Positions 1 through 8,100 of a DNA stretch of 17,594 bases are shown here, piece after piece. The notes beneath the pieces were generated by a model. It saw nothing but the letters and a program-made list of their open reading frames with translations. It ran no database searches and was not told the DNA's origin. Both the position numbers and the translations under genes were made by a program. Source of the stretch: Ignavibacteria bacterium. Lineage in GTDB: Bacteria > Bacteroidota > Ignavibacteria > Tepidaquicellales > OLB5. Within the stretch, counting starts at the first letter, position 1. Every line of letters starts with the position of its first letter. The stretch is taken from the NCBI GenBank assembly GCA_030835005.1, contig JAUQWT010000272.1, forward strand, positions 1-17,594, read 5' to 3'.

Positions 1-239
1 TTTGCAATCTAAAACTTATTGTTATATATAGACACAAAATATTGAAGAAAATTGACCGAAATGCGTGACCATAAATCGAAATTAGCACACCTTAATGGGT
101 ATAAATCAGATGTTTACGGTGTCCAATTTCTCATTCATAGGATGTAGTTCCAATCTAATCCGATTGGTTGATGTATTAGACACAGTTTAATGGTATTTTA
201 GGTAATAATTAAGTCTTATAAAAATGAAAGGGAAGTTAA

Positions 240-857
240 ATGATAAATGACATCAAAACTCAACCAAACGAGTTTGAAATAGTTACGCCTGAAACCAAAA
301 ATCAGGAAGTAACTGCAGTCAAACTGGCAACAAAAGAAAACCGCGTGAGTGAAAACACTACTGCTAAGAGTGATAGTCCGGCGGAAGAAAAAAGCGATAA
401 GAAGGCTGAGCATAAAACCGGTTTTGCAGTAGAGGAACCCGGTAAGGCGAATGAGGAAAAGCATAAAAGGGAAGACAAAGCTGGGAGAATTGAAAGAGAC
501 GATGCACGCGATCACAAAACGCAGGATGCAAAGTGGCAGGAAGATAAAATGAACGAAGCAAATAACCAGCAGGGTGACGAGAAAGAAGCCGAGGATAAAG
601 CAGGAATTACCGGCGATAAGAACGCTAAAGCAGAGATTGCAAGGGAAAAAAGAGAAGACTCAATTCTTTTCAAGCCCGAAAACAAAAGATATGTTGTTGA
701 GACAAGCGATGAACAGGAAGGAACAATAAAAAATATCAGTAACACCTATTCATGGGAAGATGATAAGAAAAGTTCCGGGAGCCCGGCAGATCACGGAGAT
801 AACTCAGCAGATGATATTGATTCCGGACGTAATACTAAAATTTATACCAGATACTGA
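240..857 (+). CDS. Highly charged, probably disordered protein of unknown function
   Basis: 205 residues, not recognised. The protein is dominated by Lys, Glu, Asp, Asn and Ala with almost no hydrophobic stretches, so it should be largely disordered or helical. There is no signal peptide, membrane segment or known motif. Loose internal repetition is visible: REDKAGRIERDD, AEDKAGITGDK and EKREDSILFK resemble one another. The last 60 residues are less charged and richer in Ser, Asp and Gly. The ATG at 240 is chosen because a purine-rich stretch (AAAGGGAAG) ends about 5 nt upstream. An ATG at 224 overlaps it but ends after 8 codons. It stands alone: 155 nt separate it from the GH130 gene, and no gene is visible upstream in the window. 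The opposite strand also has an open frame, but that is hydrophobic and looks like a shadow of the charged codons. Coding status is likely but not certain. Confidence 0.55.
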   Translation: MINDIKTQPNEFEIVTPETKNQEVTAVKLATKENRVSENTTAKSDSPAEEKSDKKAEHKTGFAVEEPGKANEEKHKREDKAGRIERDDARDHKTQDAKWQEDKMNEANNQQGDEKEAEDKAGITGDKNAKAEIAREKREDSILFKPENKRYVVETSDEQEGTIKNISNTYSWEDDKKSSGSPADHGDNSADDIDSGRNTKIYTRY

Positions 858-961
858 ATCTGCAGGCGTCTGCAGCACTTCCGCATGAAGTTTATGGTAA
901 ACACGAGAATTCAAGTAAGCAGCAATTTGAAATGCAGAACAATCTGTTTTTATAAGGTAAG

Positions 962-986
962 ATTTGTGCGGGCAAATTTGTTTTTT
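962..986 (+). terminator. Weak terminator-like hairpin before the GH130 gene
   Basis: ATTTG at 962-966 can pair with CAAAT at 973-977, plus one T-G wobble pair, leaving a 4-nt loop. TTG and then six T residues follow. The stem is short and AT-rich, so it could end transcription of the charged orphan gene only weakly. A second small hairpin, CTGCAG-GCGT-CTGCAG at 860-875, sits right after the orphan's stop codon but lacks a T-run. The rest of 858-1012 shows nothing I can name. Confidence 0.22.
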
Positions 987-1012
987 AATAAAAAATATCA
1001 AATACTAAGATT

Positions 1013-1975
1013 ATGAGCAATGTAAACGTATACCAGGATACAATTCTGTTCAAAAGATACAAAAACAACCCGGTACTTACACCGCGTATGTGGCCTTACA
1101 AAGTAAATGCCGTTTTCAATGCCGGAGCAGTTCTCTTTGGTGAACAGGTACTACTTCTTGTGAGAGTTGAAGATATGTGCGGCTTTTCTCATTTGTGCAA
1201 AGCAACCAGTAAAGATGGTTATACTAACTGGAAGATTGATTCAAAACCAACCATGTCTCCGAAACCAATTGATTTCCCCGAAGATATTTACGGAATAGAA
1301 GATCCGCGTATCGTGAAGCTTGAAGAAGATAATCGCTACGCCATAGTTTATACTTCTTTTTCAGAAAGCGGACCTCTTGTCTCGCTTGCAACTACTGAAG
1401 ATTTTGTAACGTTCCGCAGATATGGCGTTGTCATGCCGCCTGATGACAAGGATGCATCTTTATTCCCCAGAAAGTTCAAAGGAAGGTACATACTCATTCA
1501 CAGGCCATCACCTGCAAACTTCAATCTGGGTGCAAATATATGGATATCATACTCACCGGATCTTAAACACTGGGGGGATAGTTCTATACTTCTGCCGGCA
1601 AGAAGAGGCAGCTGGTGGGATGCTTATAAAGTTGGGTTAAGTCCGCCGCCTATTGAAACATCAGAAGGCTGGCTTTTAATTTATCATGGCGTACGCTCAA
1701 CTGCTGCGGGATCGATCTACAGACTTGGACTCGCGCTGCTTGATCTTGACGATCCCAGCAAAGTGATAAGACGCAGCGATGAATGGGTTTTTGGTCCTAA
1801 TGAATACTATGAGCGCGTAGGAGATGTGCCGGATGTGACATTCCCGTGCGGAGTTGTTGTAAGAGGCGATGAGCTGATAATGTATTATGGTGCAGCCGAT
1901 ACTACTATGGCAATTGCTACAGCATCAATGAAAGAAGTTATTGAATTTGTTAAGTGTTCTAAAAAGCAAATATGA
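1013..1975 (+). CDS. GH130 family glycoside phosphorylase/hydrolase (mannoside-type)
   Basis: 320 residues, the usual length for a single-domain GH130 five-bladed beta-propeller. Family landmarks in order: RYKNNPVLTPR (15-25), VNAVFNAGAV (31-40), LLVRVED (48-54), GIEDPRI (94-100) with Asp97 in the position expected for the catalytic acid, DKDASLFP (145-152), LIHRPSP (161-167), YHGV (224-227) and YYGAAD (291-296). Known GH130 enzymes mostly phosphorolyse or hydrolyse beta-mannosides such as mannosyl-glucose, mannobiose or mannosyl-GlcNAc. The Arg51, Lys146, His163 and Arg164 set is compatible with a phosphate-binding phosphorylase, but the exact substrate cannot be read from sequence. There is no signal peptide, so it should be cytoplasmic. 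The start ATG has no clear Shine-Dalgarno sequence. Its stop codon overlaps the next gene's start as ATGA, implying translational coupling with the glycosyltransferase. Confidence 0.88.
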   Translation: MSNVNVYQDTILFKRYKNNPVLTPRMWPYKVNAVFNAGAVLFGEQVLLLVRVEDMCGFSHLCKATSKDGYTNWKIDSKPTMSPKPIDFPEDIYGIEDPRIVKLEEDNRYAIVYTSFSESGPLVSLATTEDFVTFRRYGVVMPPDDKDASLFPRKFKGRYILIHRPSPANFNLGANIWISYSPDLKHWGDSSILLPARRGSWWDAYKVGLSPPPIETSEGWLLIYHGVRSTAAGSIYRLGLALLDLDDPSKVIRRSDEWVFGPNEYYERVGDVPDVTFPCGVVVRGDELIMYYGAADTTMAIATASMKEVIEFVKCSKKQI

Positions 1976-4233
1976 CAAAAACGTTTGGCGTTTCATTTAT
2001 AGCATCTTATATTCCCAGGCAATGCGGAATTGCAACGTTTACAAATGATCTTGAAAATTCATTTCGCAATATTAAAAGCAACGGTACAATAATTAAAACC
2101 AGTATAACAGCACTTAATGATACTCCTGAAGGGCATAAATATTCAAGCGAGGTGAAATTTGAAATTAAAGATAAAAAAATAAACGATTTCAAAGAGGCCG
2201 CTTACTATCTGAATCTTTCGGATAAAGATATAATAAATATTCAGCATGAATTTGGATTGTATGGAGGCGAAGCAGGCTCTCATATTCTTTACCTGCTTGA
2301 AAATCTCAAAAAACCGGTTGTAACAACATTTCATACAGTCCTTGAAACACCAAATGAAGATCAGCTGAAAGTAACCAAGGAGATTGCAAAATACTCTTCA
2401 TATCTTGTGGTTCAGTCAGAACACTCGTTTGATATTCTTGAGCGGGTTTACGAAATACCCAGAGAGAAAATAAGATTCATACCACACGGCGCACATGATG
2501 TGCCATTTTTAGATACGGCATATTACAAGGATAAATTCCAGCTCATGGAAAAGAAAGTGCTTTTGACTTTCGGTCTGTTAAGCCCGGGCAAAGGCATAGA
2601 AGATGTAATAAACGCACTTCCTAAAGTAGTTGAAACAAATCCCGATACTGTGTACATAATACTTGGCGCAACCCATCCGCATGTGAAAAAGCAATTCGGA
2701 GAGTCTTACCGTAACAGCCTCGAAAACCTGGTTCAGAAGCTGAACCTTGAAAACAATGTGATATTCATCAACCGTTTTGTAAACACAGATGAACTTCTTG
2801 AGTTTCTGCTAATGAGCGATATATATATATCACCATATCACAATATGGAGCAGATAGTATCTGGTACGCTTACATATGCGCTGGCATCAGGCAAAGCGAT
2901 CATTTCAACACCATACCGATATGCGGAGGAGCTGCTTAAGAACGAAAAGGGGATTTTATATCAGCCTAAAGACATTGATTCTCTTTCTAATGCCATAAAA
3001 GACCTGTTAAATGATGAGTACAAACGGAATAAGCTTCGCAAAAATGCATATGAAGCAGGCAGAAAAATGATCTGGCCGGAAGTAGCACAAAGCTACATGG
3101 ATATTTTTCAACAGGCAGTAATTGAATTCAAAGGTGCTTCAACTCATCACGTACCCTTGCCCAAGTACAAAATGATACCTGCTTTGCCTGAAGTAAATTT
3201 ATCGCATCTGAAACAGATGACTGATTCAACAGGTATTTTGCAGCATGCTATATTTTCCGTTCCCAACAGGAATGAAGGTTATTGTATTGACGATAATGCC
3301 AGAGCGCTGCTTGTTGGTATAATGAATAAGTATCTTTTTCATGACACGGAAATAGACGCGTTAATAAATACGTACCTTACATTTTTGCATCACGCATATA
3401 ACAGTAAAACCGGTCTGTTCAGAAATTTCATGGATTACCAGAGAAACTGGCTGGAAGATTCGGGTTCCGAAGATTCAAACGGTAGAGCGATCTTTGTTCT
3501 TGGATACCTCGTCAAAAACTCCACAGATCAATCCGGATTGGCTTTGAGCAAGATGCTTTTTGACCAGTCTATAAAGAAAATGGGAGATTTCAAATCAATA
3601 AGGGCTCTTTCTCATATCATAATGGGCTGTATTTTTTACCTCGGAAGATTTTCAGGGGCAAGAGAGATTAAAAGAATCTGCAAAAAGTTCCTTGATAGAA
3701 TCAACGAACACTATCACGATACAGCAAGTGATGAATGGAAATGGTATGAAAACCTTCTTACTTATGATAATGCACGCATACCGCAGGCTATGCTGATGGG
3801 CGGATTGTTTTTCAATAACAATGACTTCCTGAAAACGGGATTTGAATCGCTTAACTGGCTTTTTGATCTGTTGATTGACAGGGAATCAAACTCACTTTCA
3901 CTTATAGGCAATGAAGGCTGGTATCAGCGCGGAAGTGAAAAAGCAAAATTTGACCAGCAGCCGGTAGAAATACCTGCATTAATAGATGCATGCTACCAGG
4001 CATACTTACTGACCTCTGATAAGGAATGGATTAACAGGACAGGAATTGCTTTCAGCTGGTTCCTCGGCAATAATGACCGGCAGGAGCCGATATATGATTT
4101 TATTACGGGCGGTTGCTTTGACGGGCTGACATCAAATATGACAAACCAAAATCAGGGGGCTGAATCAACTTTAAGCTGGCTGCTGGCCCTGCATAGGATG
4201 TACAGGATAAGACAGGAGCTTCAGGTTGAGTAA
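1972..4233 (+). CDS. Two-domain GT4-like glycosyltransferase with C-terminal alpha-helical (toroid-like) domain
   Basis: 753 residues. Residues 1-385 read as a GT-B glycosyltransferase of the GT4/glycosyl-transferase-1 type: PRQCGIATFTNDL (15-27) in the N-terminal Rossmann half, FIPHGAHD (169-176), LTFGLLSPGKGIEDVI (198-213) and the sugar-nucleotide region SPYHNMEQIVSGTL (287-300) followed by GKAIISTPYRYAEELL (307-322). A classical E-x7-E motif is not evident. Residues 400-753 form a second helical domain with NRNEGYCIDDNARAL (432-446) and repeated helix-pair blocks, resembling alpha/alpha-toroid domains seen in related two-domain glycosyltransferases. No signal peptide or membrane helix is seen, so it is cytoplasmic. 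The ATGA overlap with the GH130 gene suggests the two act on the same glycan, one breaking or recycling linkages and the other making them. Donor and acceptor are unknown. Confidence 0.85.
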   Translation: MTKTFGVSFIASYIPRQCGIATFTNDLENSFRNIKSNGTIIKTSITALNDTPEGHKYSSEVKFEIKDKKINDFKEAAYYLNLSDKDIINIQHEFGLYGGEAGSHILYLLENLKKPVVTTFHTVLETPNEDQLKVTKEIAKYSSYLVVQSEHSFDILERVYEIPREKIRFIPHGAHDVPFLDTAYYKDKFQLMEKKVLLTFGLLSPGKGIEDVINALPKVVETNPDTVYIILGATHPHVKKQFGESYRNSLENLVQKLNLENNVIFINRFVNTDELLEFLLMSDIYISPYHNMEQIVSGTLTYALASGKAIISTPYRYAEELLKNEKGILYQPKDIDSLSNAIKDLLNDEYKRNKLRKNAYEAGRKMIWPEVAQSYMDIFQQAVIEFKGASTHHVPLPKYKMIPALPEVNLSHLKQMTDSTGILQHAIFSVPNRNEGYCIDDNARALLVGIMNKYLFHDTEIDALINTYLTFLHHAYNSKTGLFRNFMDYQRNWLEDSGSEDSNGRAIFVLGYLVKNSTDQSGLALSKMLFDQSIKKMGDFKSIRALSHIIMGCIFYLGRFSGAREIKRICKKFLDRINEHYHDTASDEWKWYENLLTYDNARIPQAMLMGGLFFNNNDFLKTGFESLNWLFDLLIDRESNSLSLIGNEGWYQRGSEKAKFDQQPVEIPALIDACYQAYLLTSDKEWINRTGIAFSWFLGNNDRQEPIYDFITGGCFDGLTSNMTNQNQGAESTLSWLLALHRMYRIRQELQVE

Positions 4234-5182
4234 CAAATTCAAACTAAAAAACATACCCTCGATTATTTACCAGGCATATGATGAGATGCTGGACGATAAA
4301 GGCTTTAAGATGGCAGCAGCGCTTTCTTACTATGCGGTATTCTCGCTTGGCCCGCTATTAATAATTGTTATTGCCATTGCAGGCTTCATTTTTGGTGAGG
4401 AAGCAGCAAGCGGACAAATTTTCGGTGAAATAAAAAATCTTACCGGCGCAGATGGCGCGATCATGATCGAAACAATTGTCAAAGGCGCTTCTGACAAAAC
4501 TGCCGGGATCGTTGCAACGGTTTTCAGTATAGTACTGCTGGTACTGGGTTCTGTTGGAGTATTTGTCGAGCTGCAGGAATCGCTTAACATAATCTGGGGG
4601 ATTGAGCCAAAGCCCGGAAGGGGTGTATGGGGTTTCATAAAGACAAGGCTTGTTTCATTTTCAATGGTGGCTGCAACCGGATTTTTGCTGATGATCTCTC
4701 TTGTCATAAATTCAGCCATAGCCCTGATCACCATGTATATGAGCGACAAATTTCCGGGTTTATTGCCGATGCTGTTTATTCTTAACAATGCAGGCTCATT
4801 TATAGTTATCACCTTAATGTTTGCTCTTATATACAAAGTGCTTCCTGATGTTCTTATTTCATGGAGATATGTTTGGTTCGGGGCAATTCTGACCTCAGCG
4901 CTTTTTACAGTTGGTAAGGCTGCAATTGGCCTGTATCTTGGCAGCAGTTCGTTCAGCTCAACATACGGAGCTGCGGCATCGCTTATCGTTTTGTTTATAT
5001 GGATATATTATTCAGGCCTGATATTATATTATGGAGCGGAGTTAACACAAGTGTACCGTAAAAGATACAGCGGCACTGAATTGTTAGCTAATGCTGACGG
5101 CATCATAGTGCCAAAGGTTTCTGAATTGCTGAAACATGCAGTTGAAGCAGGGCTTAAAAAGAAAATAGAAACTAAAGCATAA
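4226..5182 (+). CDS. yihY: YihY/BrkB-family inner membrane protein
   Basis: 318 residues with about six hydrophobic segments (roughly 36-57, 96-115, 141-165, 180-205, 215-240, 248-272). Family signatures are AALSYYAVFSLGPLL (31-45), KVLPD (204-208) and the C-terminal block STYGAAASLIVLFIWIYYSG (245-264) followed by GAELTQVY. YihY/BrkB proteins are inner membrane proteins once misnamed ribonuclease BN; a transport or envelope role is suspected but not settled. The start is TTG at 4226: AGGAG at 4214-4218 lies 7 nt upstream and the reading begins MSNKFKLKN. The gene overlaps the glycosyltransferase by 8 nt. It ends with TAA at 5180-5182, and tamB begins 3 nt later in the same frame. This placement links it to envelope assembly. 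Confidence 0.88.
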   Translation: MSNKFKLKNIPSIIYQAYDEMLDDKGFKMAAALSYYAVFSLGPLLIIVIAIAGFIFGEEAASGQIFGEIKNLTGADGAIMIETIVKGASDKTAGIVATVFSIVLLVLGSVGVFVELQESLNIIWGIEPKPGRGVWGFIKTRLVSFSMVAATGFLLMISLVINSAIALITMYMSDKFPGLLPMLFILNNAGSFIVITLMFALIYKVLPDVLISWRYVWFGAILTSALFTVGKAAIGLYLGSSSFSSTYGAAASLIVLFIWIYYSGLILYYGAELTQVYRKRYSGTELLANADGIIVPKVSELLKHAVEAGLKKKIETKA

Positions 5183-5185
5183 AGT

Positions 5186-8100
5186 TTGTTAAGAAAAATA
5201 ATAAGAAAAGGCGGTAAATTCTTTCTCTGGTCGATTGGACTGGTTGTACTGCTTATAATTATTCTCTTTATATTCGTACAAACAGATACATTTAATAAAT
5301 ATTTACTTGAATACACATTAGATCAGCTTAACCCTTCTATCAGCCAAAAAGATTATAAGATAAACGCCGAATCCCTTGAAGGAAACCTGTTAAACGGAAT
5401 TAAACTTAACCAGGGGAGCCTTACACTTAAAGAAGATACACTGCTTGCATTCAAATATCTGGAAGTGAAGTACGATCTGTGGGGATTAATTGATAAAAGA
5501 ATAACGGTTAAAGAACTTATACTAAATGAACCGGTAATATCTTTATCTCAGATCAGGTCGGGTGACAGCCTGATATGGAATTACGAAGATCTTTTTCCTG
5601 CGGGTGAGCCTGATACAGTCGGTTCGCCGTTTGACTGGGATATTTCCTGTGAAATGCTAAGGATTGAGAACGGCTTTATCCGTATTGCCGGAGATTCGCT
5701 TAAGCCTGCTGCCCGGTGGATGGAAAAACGGGCTTTTATACAGAGCTTTGATCTTATGCATACAGATGTATCAGACTTAAACCTAGAGCTTAGCGCGAAA
5801 TATTACAAAGAATTTAAATCTGTAAGCATTAAGAATATCTCCTTTAACACAAACTCAGAACTGAATGTCAAAAAGTTCCGGTTCGATGCAAATTTAAACG
5901 AAAAAGACACTGTAATCCAACTATGGAACTTTGAGCTTCTTACAAACAGATCAGATATAAGAATATACAGATTGTTTGCAGAGAAGCTCAATCCGCTGCT
6001 TGGAGTTGTTTACGAAGAATTTGGAAATAAAAATATTGACGCAAGCATAGATATTCAGAAATTTAATTTTGATGACCTTACATTTTTTCTGCCTGAAATA
6101 GATTTTCTTGATAGTACAGTTTCGGTAAAGCTTGATGCAAAAGGCCGCTATGGCGATCTTTATGCCGAGACCATCCGGGTTCAGCTTCCCAATTCAGATA
6201 TAAATCTAAAAGGCAGAGTTGTAAACCTGCAGAATCCAGACAGTTTGTACTTTGATGTGCAAGGCTATGGGCTTGCCATCTACACTCCCGACGTAAAGAC
6301 AATTTATTTGGGTGATATTCCCGATTACAGCCATCTTGGTATGGTGAATGCTGATATTAATTACAAAGGAACTTACAGAAGTTTCTATTCGGATTTTGTA
6401 ATAAATACTTCTGCGGGATTTGCCGAGGGCATGATCAATTTTGATATTCCAAATGAAGTGTACTCCGGGTATGTAAATACAAGGGCGCTTAATCCGGGCA
6501 GGATAATTAAAGATAATAGCCTGAACGGAAACCTCAATCTCACTGCAAAGTTTGATGGCCGCGGTTTTGAGCCGGGTAAAATGCAAGCGAATCTGGTTTA
6601 TTCTGTGATGGGCTCAAGATTTGGAGGGTATGATATTCGCCGCTCTGCGGGAACGATCAATGCCAACAGGGGCAGCATAAAACTAAATATAAACCATGCT
6701 TCATCTATGGGAAGCGCGAATGTTAAAGGAAGTGTTAATATTTCGAATATGAAAAATCCTTCGTATGATCTGAAGGGGAAAGTAAGCAGACTGGATATTT
6801 CGGGAATAACAAAGAGTGCAGATGACAAAAGTGATCTGAACTTTTCCTTTGACATTAATGGCAGGGGAATAAGCCCTGAGGATATCAACGGAAAGTACAA
6901 TTTTGAAGTGGCCGAATCACAATACGGCAAGTACCACATCCCCGAGACTCCGATTGATGCAGAAATTACAAGCATTAACTCAAATGGAAATGTAAAGGTC
7001 TCGACGGATATGTTTGATCTGAATGCAGAAGGTAACTTCAAAATAAACAGTCTTTTGCAAGTAATAATGTTTAATGTTGATAAGGCGCAGGAGCAGTTTG
7101 TAAGCAACACCGGAACAGCCAATCTTATTGGTGATTCATCAATAAATTTGGATAATGATCTGGACAACAGCAAAGAATACAATAATGCTGAGGACCTGAA
7201 CTTTACATACAGACTGGTTACAAAAGACAGCCTGAAGCTCCAAAAAATACTGATGCCTTTTGGAGTGCAGTTTAGCGGTAACGTTTCAGGGGATATCAAT
7301 AATACCAGCGGGAAATTCACTTCAGCAACTAAACTTGATGTGAAGGATTTTACTTATCGAGATACTGCAATTGTATTGAAGAATTTGAAAACTGATTTTG
7401 TGTTCAGCAACGAGTACACTAACAGCCTTACAGGTATAAATCTTAAGCTGAATACACAGGCGGATCGAATCTCATCTGGTTCAACTGTAGTGGATTCCAT
7501 AACTGCAAATGTAGATATGAAGAATCAGCAAGCCGATATTTCTGTAAAAGGGGGAATGGACTCGACGGCAAAAGTCAGTTTAGGAGGCAAATTAGATTTT
7601 GCAGCCGGGGATATTGATGCTGATCTGGATTCTGTACACATGAAATATGCCGGTTACGAAATTAGAAACAGCGATAACTGGAAATTCAGCTTTGAACAGG
7701 GTGAAAACATCAGGTTTGAGCAAATGAATGTTAAGAGCAGGAATGCGATATTAAAAATAAGCGGCAATTTTTCTCTTAATAATGAAAGCGACCTTAGAGT
7801 TGAAGGCAGTAATATAAAGATCACCGATATTGCTGAAATTATTAACCAGGCAGATACATCTTATGTTGTTTCTTCTGAAAAGGGTTTAGAAGGAGAATTG
7901 ACAACACTTACCATAAATTATAAAGGAACATTTGAGAACCCAAAACTGACTTCTGATATCAGATCAAACACTCTGGTTTATCACGACACCAAAATAGGAG
8001 TATTCTCCTCTAAAATTGATTATCAGGATGGTGTTGCAACGGCTGATGTAAAAATGGATAATGCTGATAAAAAAGGCAGCCTGCAATTGAAAGGCACGAT

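Noticed and set aside
61..147. 28-codon plus-strand frame near the left edge
   Set aside because: No ribosome site, no recognisable sequence and a stop just upstream; nothing distinguishes it from chance.
216..515. Hydrophobic 99-codon minus-strand frame opposite the charged orphan gene
   Set aside because: Lys/Glu codons on one strand give Phe/Leu/Ser on the other; it has no ribosome site or recognisable domain and fits a shadow.
860..875. CTGCAG-GCGT-CTGCAG hairpin as a terminator for the orphan gene
   Set aside because: Short stem with no T-run; two copies of a common palindromic hexamer suffice to make it.
4330..4836. 168-codon minus-strand frame inside yihY
   Set aside because: Wholly inside a recognised membrane protein gene; composition is that of a reverse reading.
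6598..7320. 240-codon minus-strand frame inside tamB
   Set aside because: Lies wholly within a convincing TamB reading frame and has no family features of its own.
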